From Xanthobacteraceae bacterium (GTDB taxonomy: Bacteria; Pseudomonadota; Alphaproteobacteria; Rhizobiales; Xanthobacteraceae): 40,676 nt of DNA. The translations under genes and the position numbers were made by a program. The notes below the pieces were generated by a model. It did no database searches. It was not told the origin of the DNA and saw nothing but the letters and a program-made list of their open reading frames with translations. Location: assembly GCA_019748335.1 (NCBI GenBank), contig JAIEPP010000191.1, positions 1-40,676 of the forward strand, read 5' to 3'. Position 1 is the first letter of the stretch, and every line of letters starts with the position of its first letter. Below are positions 8,899 to 18,294 of this stretch, piece after piece.

Positions 8899-9615
8899 TC
8901 AGCCGCCGAGATACGCCTTCTGCACCTGCGGGTCTTCCGCCAGCGCTACGGCGGTGCCTGACAAGACGCTCTTGCCGACCTGCAGCACGGTGGCAAAGTC
9001 GGAAACTTCCAGCGCCAGTTCGATCGACTGTTCGGCGAGCAGGATGGTCAGCCCTTCCCGGTGCAGCCGCTGGAACGTGTCGTACATCGATTCCACCACG
9101 GCTGGGGCGAGGCCGAGCGACGGCTCGTCCAGCATCAGCAGTTTGGGGTCGCTCATCAAGGCGCGGCCGACCGCCAGCATCTGGCGTTCGCCGCCGGACA
9201 TGGTGCCGGCGCGCTGGTTGCGGCGCTCTTTCAGCTTCGGAAAGATTTCGTAGACGCGTTCGAGCAGCGCCGGCGCGCGGCTCTTGTCGCGCAGCGGCGT
9301 CGCGCCGAGCATCAGATTGTTTTCGACGCTTTGCTGCACGAACAGCCGCCAGCCCTCCGGCGACAGCGCCAGTCCCTTGCGCACGATCGAAAACGCCTGC
9401 TGGCCGCCGATCTCCTCGCCGCCGAAGCGGATCGATCCGGCATGGACCGGGATCAGGCCGGCGATCGCGTTGAGCACCGTGGTCTTGCCGCCGCCATTGG
9501 AGCCGAGCAGCGCCACCACGCTGCCCTCGGGCACATCGAGCGACACATCGGACACGCCGATCAGGTCGCCGTAGCGGACTTCGAGATGCTGGATGGAAAG
9601 TAGCGCCCCGGTCAT
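8899..9615 (-). CDS. livF: Branched-chain amino acid-type ABC transporter ATP-binding protein LivF
   Basis: LLGSNGGGKTTVLNAIAGL, SGGERQMLAVGRALM, LLMLDEPSLGLAP. Operon context. Confidence 0.94.
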   Translation of the reverse strand: MTGALLSIQHLEVRYGDLIGVSDVSLDVPEGSVVALLGSNGGGKTTVLNAIAGLIPVHAGSIRFGGEEIGGQQAFSIVRKGLALSPEGWRLFVQQSVENNLMLGATPLRDKSRAPALLERVYEIFPKLKERRNQRAGTMSGGERQMLAVGRALMSDPKLLMLDEPSLGLAPAVVESMYDTFQRLHREGLTILLAEQSIELALEVSDFATVLQVGKSVLSGTAVALAEDPQVQKAYLGG

Positions 9616-10379
9616 GTCGCAGGTCCGCCCATCAATTCCACTGGCGTATGACCGGCGGCGGCCTTGGCGGCGCGGGTGCCGAGATAGGCCGCGATCACGG
9701 CGGGATTGGCGGTGACCTCGCGCGGGCTGCCGCGCGCGATTTCCTTGCCCTGATGGAACACCACGACGCGGCTCGCCAGCGACATGATGACTTCCATGAT
9801 GTGCTCGACAATCACGAGCGTGATGCCGGAACGATGAATGTCGCGCACCAGGTCGATCGCAAGCCGTACCTCGCTCTGGGTCAGGCCGGCCATGGCCTCG
9901 TCGAGCAGCAGAACCTTGGGCTCGGTGGCCAGCGCACGCGCGATCTCCAGCCGCTTGCGGCCGGGCGTGCCGAGCGAACGCGCGGGCGCGTCCGAAAGCC
10001 TGACCATGCCGACGCGCTCCAGCACGGCGCGTGCCTTCGTCTCGGCTTCCGCGCGATGCGGCGTGCGCAGGAAGGCGCCGATCATGACGTTCTCCAGCAC
10101 CGTCATGCCTTCAAAGGTCTGCGGCACCTGGAATGTACGGGCCAGACCCAGCCGCGCCCTCGCCTCTGGCGTCATGGCCGTTATGTCATGGCCTTCGAAC
10201 AGCACCTTGCCCGAGGTCGAAACGAGATCGCCGGTCAGGCAGTTGAATAAAGTCGACTTGCCGGCGCCGTTCGGGCCGATGAGGCCGAGAATGTCGCCCT
10301 GCTCCAGCGTGACGCTGGCGCCGTCGACCGCCTTGAAGCTGCCAAAGGCCTTTGTGACGTTGCGGGCTTCAAGGAGCAT
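9612..10379 (-). CDS. livG: Branched-chain amino acid-type ABC transporter ATP-binding protein LivG
   Basis: GLIGPNGAGKSTLFNCLTG, RKRLEIARALATEPKVLLLDEAMAGL. Overlaps livF by 4 bp. Confidence 0.94.
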   Translation of the reverse strand: MLLEARNVTKAFGSFKAVDGASVTLEQGDILGLIGPNGAGKSTLFNCLTGDLVSTSGKVLFEGHDITAMTPEARARLGLARTFQVPQTFEGMTVLENVMIGAFLRTPHRAEAETKARAVLERVGMVRLSDAPARSLGTPGRKRLEIARALATEPKVLLLDEAMAGLTQSEVRLAIDLVRDIHRSGITLVIVEHIMEVIMSLASRVVVFHQGKEIARGSPREVTANPAVIAAYLGTRAAKAAAGHTPVELMGGPAT

Positions 10380-11358
10380 GGGGTGCTCCCTGTGCAGCGG
10401 GTGCCTCGGCAGGCTTGTGTTTCGCCCAGAGCCGGTTGATCAGCGCCAGAATGCCACCGGGCTGGAACCGGGCGATGATCACGATGATGGCGCCATAGAC
10501 GACGAAGGTGAGTCCCGCGCCCTTGCCGCCCAACACGTTGTTGGAGATTTCCTCCAGCGGCACCAGGATCGCAGCCCCCACCAGCGGACCGAACAGCAGG
10601 CCGGCGCCGCCGAGCGCCGCCATGATCAGCATCTTCACCGAAATGAGAATGCCGAGGCCGGACTCGGGATCGACGAAGCCGAACATCATCGAATAGAGCG
10701 CGCCGGCGACGCTGGTGAGCCCCGCGCTCAGCATATACGCATAGAGCTTGACCCGGCTCGCCGGCGCGCCAAGCGAACGCGCCGCGCGCTCGGAATCCTT
10801 GATCGCGCGCAGATAGAAGCCGATCCGGCTGTTGGTCATCCACCAGGTGATGCCGAGCGTGATCAGAAGCACGGTGAGGAACAGATAGTAATAAGGCAGC
10901 GCCGAGATGAAGGAGAGATCGAACACCGTGCGCGGCACGGTCGGACCGCTGAGGCCGACGGCGGCACCGAGAAATTCGGTGTTGGTCACGATCAGCCGCG
11001 CCAGTTCGGCGACCGCGATGGTCGCCATGCTGAAATAGTGCCCGGACAGCCGCAGCGTCGGCACGCCGATCACGGCCGCGATCGCAACACTGGCAGCGAT
11101 GCCTGCGGGAACGCCGACCATCGGCGGCAACGCGAAATGCGAATAGGCCGCCATCGAGGCATAGGCGCCGCAGCCAAAGAACACGACGTGGCCGACCGAG
11201 ACCTGGCCGGCATAGCCGCCGACGATATTCCAGGCCGATGCCGCGATCGCATAGAGCAGGATCAGCGCGCCCAGTCGCTGCTGGAACGGGGTCGTGAACA
11301 CCAGCGGATACAGGATGATCAGCGCGAGCGCGACCGTGGGCCAGAGGAAGCGCCGCAT
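10369..11358 (-). CDS. livM: Branched-chain amino acid-type ABC transporter permease LivM
   Basis: Polytopic. AWNIVGGYAGQVSVGHVVFFGCGAYAS and LGAPASRVKLYAYMLSAGLTSVAGALY are typical of LivM. Confidence 0.93.
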   Translation of the reverse strand: MRRFLWPTVALALIILYPLVFTTPFQQRLGALILLYAIAASAWNIVGGYAGQVSVGHVVFFGCGAYASMAAYSHFALPPMVGVPAGIAASVAIAAVIGVPTLRLSGHYFSMATIAVAELARLIVTNTEFLGAAVGLSGPTVPRTVFDLSFISALPYYYLFLTVLLITLGITWWMTNSRIGFYLRAIKDSERAARSLGAPASRVKLYAYMLSAGLTSVAGALYSMMFGFVDPESGLGILISVKMLIMAALGGAGLLFGPLVGAAILVPLEEISNNVLGGKGAGLTFVVYGAIIVIIARFQPGGILALINRLWAKHKPAEAPAAQGAPHAP

Positions 11359-12221
11359 CACATCTTGCCCATCAAGCCTTGCGGCCGGAACCAGAGGAAG
11401 CACAGGAACAGCGAATAGACCACGATGTCCTTGTAGACCGCGCCGATCCAGTAGGCCGAAACCGATTCGATGACGCCGATCAGAAGCCCCGCGACCAACG
11501 CGCCCGGCACGCTGCCGAAGCCGCCGAGCGACACCGTGACAAAGGCGACGATGCCGAGCGTCTCGCCGACGGTCGGCGCGATATAGAAGAAGGTCGCAAT
11601 CAGCGCGCCGGCAAGGCCGGTGGCGCCGGCCGCGATCGCCCAGGCGATCGCCTGCATGCTGTCGGGGCGGATGCCCATCAGTTGCGCCGCGGTGGCATCT
11701 TCGGAAACCGCCAGCATTTTTGATCCCAGCGAGGTGCGCGTCAGCAGCAGGTGCAGCCCGAGCGTCACCAGCAGCGCGACGACACCGGCCAGGAGGCGCG
11801 ACGCCTGCAGTTTGATGCCGAGCACATCATAGGTGCCGCCGACCAGATCGCCCGGCAGCGTGAGAAAGTTGGCGCCGAAAGCCCAGAACACGGAATAGCG
11901 CAGCAGCAGCGCGAGCCCGAAGGTGCCGAGAATCTGGGCCAGCATCGGCCCCTTCATCACGCTGCGGATCAATCCGAAATAGACGATGACACCGACCGTC
12001 GCCAGCACCAGCGCCGCCACCGGCGCGCCGACGAACGGTCCGACGCCGAGCAGCGTCCAGACCATGAAGGCGACGTACATGCCGAGCATGACGAAATCGC
12101 CATGGGCGAAATTGACGACGTTCATCATGCCCCAGATCAGCGTGAGGCCGGATGAAAACAGCGCATAGACCGCGCCGAGCAACAGGCCGCCGACGATCAC
12201 CTGAACGAGGATGGAGGACAT
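11358..12221 (-). CDS. livH: Branched-chain amino acid-type ABC transporter permease LivH
   Basis: ALFSSGLTLIWGMMNVVNFAHGDFVMLGMY; SLGGFGSVPGALVAGLLIGVIES. Confidence 0.95.
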   Translation of the reverse strand: MSSILVQVIVGGLLLGAVYALFSSGLTLIWGMMNVVNFAHGDFVMLGMYVAFMVWTLLGVGPFVGAPVAALVLATVGVIVYFGLIRSVMKGPMLAQILGTFGLALLLRYSVFWAFGANFLTLPGDLVGGTYDVLGIKLQASRLLAGVVALLVTLGLHLLLTRTSLGSKMLAVSEDATAAQLMGIRPDSMQAIAWAIAAGATGLAGALIATFFYIAPTVGETLGIVAFVTVSLGGFGSVPGALVAGLLIGVIESVSAYWIGAVYKDIVVYSLFLCFLWFRPQGLMGKM

Positions 12222-12277
12222 ATCAGCGGCTTGGGCTCGTGCGATCGCGACCGGGGAAAATCAAACTGGACGAAATG

Positions 12278-12304
12278 GAAAAGGGCGGGACGCCTGCCCG
12301 CCCT
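12278..12304 (-). terminator. Rho-independent terminator after livK (partial, intra-operon)
   Basis: Minus strand AGGGCGGG-caggcgt-CCCGCCCT-TTTT immediately downstream of the substrate-binding protein gene and before livH. Confidence 0.65.
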
Positions 12305-12313
12305 CAAAACCGG

Positions 12314-13567
12314 TTACCAACCCTTGTACGGCAATGCCGGGGCGGTCTTGGCGAGCTGCTTCGGCCACACCGGCACGTAGTTCTCGCCATCCTGCAACTG
12401 GATCACCAGTCCGGCGGCGAGGACGTTCTGGCCCTTGTCGTCGAACTTGACGCCCTTGTAGCCCATGATCAACTGATCGGGCTTGAGGTCGGTCGCTTTC
12501 AGCGCCGCCTGGATCTTGGCGGGATCGGTCGAACCGGCACGGTCGATCGCCTCGGCCAGCACGAAGAAGCCCTGCATCTGGCGCGCCGCGGTATCGTCGA
12601 GATCATCGCCACCGCTCTTCTTCTTGTACATCTCGTTGATCAGGAAGGTCGGCGTTCCCTTGGCCCCGATCGCGAAGGACGAGCGATTGAACAGTCCCTG
12701 CGTGAGCTTTCCTGCGGTCTTGATGAACGACGGATCGGAGAAGCCGGAATTGTCGGCGATGATCATCGGCGGCTTGTAATCCAGCGCCTGCATGGTCTTG
12801 GCGTACAGGATCGCATCCGACGTATAGCTCACCATGATCACGACATCCGGCTTCTTGTCCTTGAGCTGCAGCACCTGGCTCTGCACGTCGGTGGTGTTGG
12901 CGGCGTAGGGAATATCCAGCGCGATCGAGAGGCCGTTCTCCTTGAAGACCGAGGTGATGACGCTCGCGACGGAAGTGCCGTATTCAGTGTTCTCGTGGAC
13001 GATCGCGACATTGTCGGTCTTGATTCCACCGGCTTTCATGTCCTTGAGGAACTCAAGATAGATCTTGGCGAAATCGGACGCCACCGGGGTCACGCGGAAG
13101 AACCACTTGAAGCCGCGCTCGGTCAGGTTGGCCGCGACCGACTCGCCGTTGACGAAGGGAATGCCGTACTTCTCGGCGATCGCACTCGCGGTCAGCGTGA
13201 TGCCCGACTGATAGGCGCCCGCAAGCGCAACCACCTTTTCTTCGGTGATCAGACGAAGTGCCTGATTTTGCCCGACGGCGGGGCTGCCCTGATTGTCGGC
13301 GAAGACGACCTCGATCTTGGCGCCGCCGAGCCCCTTGAGGCCTGCGTTGCTCGTGAGCGGCAGATTGCCGAGACCGCCGCTGCCGGTGTTGATGATCTCC
13401 ACGGCGGTTTCGATCGCGGCCTTGCCGTGCACGCCGGCGCTCGCGGCGTTGCCGCTGAGGGGGAAGACCACACCGATCTTGACGGCCTGCTGGGCCGATG
13501 CGCCACCTGCTAGCGCGACCGACATGGCGGCCGCAGAAAGCAGCCCTGCGATATGCTTCAATCTCAT
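12314..13567 (-). CDS. livK: Branched-chain amino acid-type ABC transporter substrate-binding protein
   Basis: Signal peptide MRLKHIAGLLSAAAMSVALAGGASAQ then VKIGVVFPLSGNAASAGVHGKAAIETAVEIIN. The listed ORF extends upstream artefactually. Confidence 0.92.
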   Translation of the reverse strand: MRLKHIAGLLSAAAMSVALAGGASAQQAVKIGVVFPLSGNAASAGVHGKAAIETAVEIINTGSGGLGNLPLTSNAGLKGLGGAKIEVVFADNQGSPAVGQNQALRLITEEKVVALAGAYQSGITLTASAIAEKYGIPFVNGESVAANLTERGFKWFFRVTPVASDFAKIYLEFLKDMKAGGIKTDNVAIVHENTEYGTSVASVITSVFKENGLSIALDIPYAANTTDVQSQVLQLKDKKPDVVIMVSYTSDAILYAKTMQALDYKPPMIIADNSGFSDPSFIKTAGKLTQGLFNRSSFAIGAKGTPTFLINEMYKKKSGGDDLDDTAARQMQGFFVLAEAIDRAGSTDPAKIQAALKATDLKPDQLIMGYKGVKFDDKGQNVLAAGLVIQLQDGENYVPVWPKQLAKTAPALPYKGW

Positions 13568-13776
13568 TTTGAAAATCTCCTGGAGGTACCGCCCGATGTC
13601 TGGCTCTTGAGAGCTCTGGATCAGCCCGGGTATGGCAACCCGCTGCTTTCCCTGTTCTTTGGTCCGCTCAGCATCGCACGCTTGGTTGGCATCGGCAAGT
13701 TGGGCGGTCCGCCACATGTCGTCCCCCACGGCCGTCGATCGGACGGGTACGGCCGCGATGTTGCGTTCCCGGGCGG

Positions 13777-14508
13777 TCAAGCCGTGCGAGCGACATAAAC
13801 GGTGTTGGTCGCGGTGTGCTCGCCTGCGGCATTGTCGAAGGTCACGACATGGGTCGCCGAGGTTGCAAAGACATCCGACAACACACGTTCGAATAGCTGG
13901 TCCGGCGGATCGTTCGACCACAATGCAAAGACGCCGCCGGGCTTGAGGTGTTCGGTCAACCGGGCGAGCCCCGCCTTCTCGTACAAGGCGGCGTTGCTTG
14001 GATGCAGCAGCTTTCGCGGCGAGTGGTCGATGTCGACCAGCACCGCATCGAAGCGGCGCGCCGGCGTGCGCTTGTCGTAGCCATCGGCGGAAAGCGTCAT
14101 CGCAAAAAAGTCGCCATGGACCAGGCGGCAGCGCGGATCGCCGGTCAATTGCTTGCCGAGCGGCAACAAGCCCTGCTCGTGCCACTCGATCACCTCGGCC
14201 AGCGCATCGACCACGACGAGCGATCGCACGCTCGAATGTTCCAGCACGGCCTGCGCGGTGTAGCCAAGCCCGAGCCCGCCGACGACGACATCGAGATCCC
14301 GGCGCGCTGGCGCCTCGCGCGTCAGCGCCGCCAGCCCCAGCCGCGCCAGATCGATCTCGGCCGCAGTGAACTGGCTCGACATCAGGTATTCGTCGCCGAG
14401 CTTGATTTCGTAGACATCGACGCCGGAGCTGGGCGAGCGTCGCCGCCGCAGGCTGAGCGCCCCGATCGGCGTCGGGCGATAATCCAGCTCCTCGAAAAAC
14501 ACGCTCAT
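13777..14508 (-). CDS. Spermidine synthase-like / class I SAM-dependent methyltransferase protein
   Basis: MSVFFEELDYRPTPIGALSLRRRR...DVVVGGLGLGYTAQAVLEH, VLVDIDHSPRKLLHPSNAALYEKAGLARLTEHLKPGGVFALWSND. Confidence 0.85.
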   Translation of the reverse strand: MSVFFEELDYRPTPIGALSLRRRRSPSSGVDVYEIKLGDEYLMSSQFTAAEIDLARLGLAALTREAPARRDLDVVVGGLGLGYTAQAVLEHSSVRSLVVVDALAEVIEWHEQGLLPLGKQLTGDPRCRLVHGDFFAMTLSADGYDKRTPARRFDAVLVDIDHSPRKLLHPSNAALYEKAGLARLTEHLKPGGVFALWSNDPPDQLFERVLSDVFATSATHVVTFDNAAGEHTATNTVYVARTA

Positions 14509-14721
14509 TCGCCCCGCCCTGACCGCGGCGCCAAGCCGCCTGCAAAAGGCCGGCATTCAGGCCCGGCCGCCCCCCACATAGCCGGACGCTCCGCTTGCCA
14601 AAGCCGGGAGCTAGCGGGTAGAAGGGCCCCACTTGGACGCGATTTGCTGATCCGTCGCAAGCAATAGCCCAGCGACCACCCTAAGCCACTGAATAAGCTT
14701 AGGTATTATCGCTGGACCTGT

Positions 14722-14795
14722 TGGGGAATGGTGTAACGGTAGCACAACAGACTCTGACTCTGTTTGTCTAGGTTCGAATCCTAGTTCCCCAGCCA
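14722..14795 (+). tRNA. tRNA-Gln (anticodon CTG), CCA encoded
   Basis: Acceptor TGGGGAA/TTCCCCA, anticodon arm ACAGA-CTCTGAC-TCTGT, T-arm CTAGGTTCGAATCCTAG, terminal GCCA. Confidence 0.97.
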
Positions 14796-14857
14796 GACTC
14801 CGAAATAACTGAACTGCCTTAACGCTTTAGATCGACCGCTCTGAACTCCGGCAGCCG

Positions 14858-15667
14858 ATGGTCCACCATGATGGTCCACGGGAGCCCAAAATTCCATTGC
14901 CTACTTACCTGCGCCGTCGCGGCCATACATGGTTTTTGCGGTGGAAATGGCCGAGCCGCCTTGCGGCTTTCGGCTTCTCGGGGGAGCTTGTTCGCAGCCT
15001 TCTGACCAGCGACTTTCGCATCGCTCGCCGGCGGGCGCTCACGCTTGTCCTGCAAATCGAAACCATGACCGTGGCCAATCAGCTACCAAAGCGAGCCGAA
15101 CTGGAAAGCGCGATCCGGCACTGGATCGACGATTCGGTTTGGCGCCAGGAGATCAGACGAGCGGAGACCGGCGGCCTCGATTTTCTTGAGCCCCACGAAA
15201 TCGAAAAAATGGGCCGCGAGGACGCAAGGGAGCTCGACGGCCTTTTTCGGTATGCGTCGAACATGTTCGCGCCTCAGCAGAAGGCCGTGATCGGGCGCAT
15301 GCTGACCGGTGGCACCCCCGACGAGCTGCACCGCTCGATTATAACCGCGGCGGCGCGCCAAATCGGGATTACAAAGGACCCCGGTACGGTGGCCGGAAGA
15401 CTGGTCGAACGTACCATTTTGCGCGGTTACGCAACCCTGCTCGACGAGTTGCGGCATCCCATTACGGAGATCCCCAGGGTCTCTCCAACTGAAGAGAAAA
15501 CAGCCCCGCCAGCCGCGTTCATATTTACGGAGTTTTGGAGAGCCTTCGAGCGCCACAAACTGGATAATCGGGAGTGGAAGGCCGATACAGCGTCGAATGC
15601 CGAAGGCACCAAGAACATTTTTGACAAGCTTTTCCCGGCGGTCACCGTGTCGCAGTTCGCCGAATGA
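14858..15667 (+). pseudogene. Truncated phage/ICE-type tyrosine integrase (N-terminal domains only)
   Basis: PLPTYLRRRGHTWFLRWKWPSRLAAFGFSGELVRSLLTSDFRIARRRA is the N-terminus typical of tRNA-targeting integrases. The ORF stops at 269 aa with no R-H-R-Y catalytic domain; located 63 bp from tRNA-Gln. Confidence 0.78.
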
Positions 15668-15940
15668 ATGGCTTGCATCGGCCTAGGCTCCGCTGAGTTT
15701 GGGGCATAGGATTGCACGTTCGCGTTGTATCGTTCGCCGCGGCTAAAAGTTTCCATGCAAGATCACTTCCCGTCCAAGGCCCGCGGCGCAGGCACTGCGA
15801 TTTGAACGATGCTGCAGTTTTATGGTTGTTGCGCCTAGGGGCGGCCTCGATCCATCTCGGCAAAACGGTCGGGGTATACTCATCCTGCGAAGTGAGCATA
15901 ACTCCTGCCCAGAGGAGATACGTCCCGTCGTCGTCTCGCT

Positions 15941-16156
15941 TCAGTGCTTGGGCGGGGCCGAAAAGACCAACGACATATCCTCAAATTCCTCGATCGGGAG
16001 TTTGTTCGCGACGGCCGAGGTCTGGCGTTGCTGCGACGACGCCGTACCAGTTGTCGCAGTGACACGATAGCCCAGCAGCGAGTGCGACGGCAGCACGGTG
16101 ATTGCAGCAGCAAGCAGGGCGACTGCGACAAATCCAGAGATCATCAAACGGTTCAT
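15941..16156 (-). CDS. Small exported/membrane-anchored hypothetical protein (71 aa)
   Basis: MNRLMISGFVAVALLAAAITVLPSHSLLGYRVTATTGTASSQQ...; hydrophobic N-terminus and AGGTTCC-type upstream region. Confidence 0.55.
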   Translation of the reverse strand: MNRLMISGFVAVALLAAAITVLPSHSLLGYRVTATTGTASSQQRQTSAVANKLPIEEFEDMSLVFSAPPKH

Positions 16157-16253
16157 GGGAACCTCCGTTGGGAGAAGCCCACCCCGTGTTTGCCTTAGCT
16201 CAACGCCCGACGCGCAAATGTGAACTGAATCACAGACCGCGTTCACGCTTTCT

Positions 16254-17570
16254 CTAGGGTCTGGTCGCGCGCTCCAGGAACTGTACCAAGGCGGCGCGGT
16301 CCTGTTCAGAACCGATGCGCTGCTCGGGCATCTTGGTGCCCGGCGTGTAGGCCGAAGGTCCGATCTCGAACAATCGGGAAACCGTCTCCGGTGTCCAGAC
16401 AATATCGAGGCGCTTGAGGGCTTCCGAGAAATCATAGCCCGGCAAGGTTGCGATCCGTCGGCCGAACAGGCCGGCCAGCGTGGGTCCTGCTCTGTTGGCC
16501 TGATCGGCACCCAGCGTATGACAGGCAACACAGGCACGGAAAATGTTCGCGCCGTGGTCACCGGCGTAGGCGGCCAGTGGGTCTCCCGCGGTTTCCAGTA
16601 GGAGTGGATCGACGGGCTCTCCCGTCACCGCGTCCCAGCGGCGGATGATGTTGTCGGCGCCACCGGTGAGCAACGTACGGCTATCAGGCAGAAACGCTAC
16701 CGACCACACCGGCAACCCGGGACCCACCAGTGTGCGCGCAAGATTGCGCGTCTTGCGATCGATTACAGCGACTGCGCCACCAATGCTCGCGGCCGCCACC
16801 AACGCCCCATCGGGTGAGATCGCAATCGAGATCACCGGTCTCGGCCCGGCGGCAACCTCGCCCGCGCGCGTGCCGTCGCTATTGAGGAAATACAGTCTGC
16901 CGTCGGCACCACCGGTCGCGATTTCGCCATCGTGGCCAATCGCGACGGTGTTGAGCGGGCTCGGCATCGCAATGACGTCCGGTGGTGACGAACCCGCGAG
17001 CGGCCAGATACGAACGCTCTGATCGTAGCTGGCGCTGACCAGCGTGCGGCCGTCCGGGGCAAACGCGACACCGTTGACGTTTTGCGCATGCCCTTCCAGC
17101 ACGCGCGGCGCGCCGCCGCCAGTGAGCGGCCACAGCCGCACGGTTTGATCCCACGACGCCGAAGCCAATGTTGCGCCGTCGGGCGATACCGCGAGTGCTG
17201 CGATCGGCGCGGTATGGCCTTCCATCACCGCGTCGGGCTGGGTGTTGCCGGGTGTCCAGATCGCAATACGCCCGTCGGCGCCGGCCGTCGCGACACGTCC
17301 ATCATTGAACAGGACCACCGCGTTGACGGCGTCGGCGTGGAAACGAAGGACCTGCACGGCGGCATTGCGCGTCAGCGACCAGCGGATCGCGGTTGAATCA
17401 AAGCTTCCCGAGATGGCGGTTACGCCGTCGGGCGATATAGCCAATGCCCGCACCGGCCCGCCATGTCCGCGCAACTGCGCGACGGCGGCCCTGGTTCCAA
17501 GCGCCGGCAGAAGCAGCAAGGCCGCCCAGATCAGCCACGCGAACCGGAAGATTCTGTGAGTACAGACCAT
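16254..17570 (-). CDS. WD40-repeat beta-propeller fused to C-terminal class I cytochrome c domain
   Basis: Repeated LAISPDG...SGSFDSTAIRW / LASASWDQTVRLW / LVSASYDQSVRIW motifs. C-terminal GANIFRACVACHTLGADQANRAGPTLAGLFGRRIATLPGYDFSEAL with CxxCH. Confidence 0.93.
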   Translation of the reverse strand: MVCTHRIFRFAWLIWAALLLLPALGTRAAVAQLRGHGGPVRALAISPDGVTAISGSFDSTAIRWSLTRNAAVQVLRFHADAVNAVVLFNDGRVATAGADGRIAIWTPGNTQPDAVMEGHTAPIAALAVSPDGATLASASWDQTVRLWPLTGGGAPRVLEGHAQNVNGVAFAPDGRTLVSASYDQSVRIWPLAGSSPPDVIAMPSPLNTVAIGHDGEIATGGADGRLYFLNSDGTRAGEVAAGPRPVISIAISPDGALVAAASIGGAVAVIDRKTRNLARTLVGPGLPVWSVAFLPDSRTLLTGGADNIIRRWDAVTGEPVDPLLLETAGDPLAAYAGDHGANIFRACVACHTLGADQANRAGPTLAGLFGRRIATLPGYDFSEALKRLDIVWTPETVSRLFEIGPSAYTPGTKMPEQRIGSEQDRAALVQFLERATRP

Positions 17571-17703
17571 TCCCGACGATCGTTTCGCCCGTTGCTGCCG
17601 CCGTCAAGGGCCCGGTGTTCCCGGACTAGAACTCTTCGGCGTTGCACGCCGGTGCCTGGAAACAAAATCGCGAAAACAACCCCATGCAAAGTAGCCCCTA
17701 GCC

Positions 17704-18093
17704 TCACCGCATGCCCGGCCGGTCGCGGTCCAGCGCCTTGGCCTGGAGATCGTCGAGATAGGCCTGAAAGCGCCGTTCGGCGTTGACGCCGAGATCGCGC
17801 AGGAACGCCCAGGAGTAGATGCCGGTATTGTGCATGTCGTCGAAGGTGAGCCGCACGGCGTAATTGCCGACCGGGTCGACGGAGAGAATGGTCACGTTGC
17901 GCTTGCCGCCAACCGTCTTGCGTTGCGCCTCGGAATGGCCCTGCACTTCGGCGGACGGACTGGTCACCCGCAGCAGTTCGGCGGAAAGGTTGAAAGCCGC
18001 GCCGTCGTCAAATGCAACGTGAAGGGTGCGGCGGTCCTTCACCAGCCGAATTTCGGACGGCCAGGCCGGAACTGTCTTGGGTGCACTCAACAT
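17704..18093 (-). CDS. DUF971 (gamma-butyrobetaine hydroxylase-like N-terminal) domain protein
   Basis: WPSEIRLVKDRRTLHVAFDDGAAFNLSAELLRVTSPSAEVQGH...YAVRLTFDDMHNTGIYSWAFLRDLG. Confidence 0.88.
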   Translation of the reverse strand: MLSAPKTVPAWPSEIRLVKDRRTLHVAFDDGAAFNLSAELLRVTSPSAEVQGHSEAQRKTVGGKRNVTILSVDPVGNYAVRLTFDDMHNTGIYSWAFLRDLGVNAERRFQAYLDDLQAKALDRDRPGMR

Positions 18094-18104
18094 GGCTGCC
18101 CGGA

Positions 18105-18260
18105 TCAGTTCGGCCCGATCAAATTATTGCCGGGATCACCGACCCGGGCGCCGCTGGTCGTGTAGGCAACTGAGCTCGTCTGCTGAATGGTGTCGAGCAC
18201 GGACGACACACAGAACGCGGCGATCGCCGCAAACGCCAAAGCCGCCAGAAAGCTCTTCAT
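18105..18260 (-). CDS. Small exported hypothetical protein (51 aa)
   Basis: MKSFLAALAFAAIAAFCVSSVLDTIQQTSSVAYTTSGARVGDPGNNLIGPN; same strand between FDH gamma and the DUF971 gene. Confidence 0.6.
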   Translation of the reverse strand: MKSFLAALAFAAIAAFCVSSVLDTIQQTSSVAYTTSGARVGDPGNNLIGPN

Positions 18261-18294
18261 CGTATTTCCCTCGAACTGCTCAGTATCCGCACCA

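Noticed and set aside
9838-11418. 526-aa plus-strand ORF across livG/livM
   Set aside because: Shadow of the liv operon; composition biased to R/H/D/E/Q with no family motif.
12152-13513. 453-aa plus-strand ORF opposite livK
   Set aside because: Shadow ORF; the minus strand is a clear substrate-binding protein with signal peptide.
15700-15735. Possible attR-like copy of the tRNA-Gln 3' end (minus strand CAATCCTATGCCCCAAACT versus AATCCTAGTTCCCCAGCC)
   Set aside because: Only a 7-base exact match followed by mismatches; too weak to claim an att repeat.
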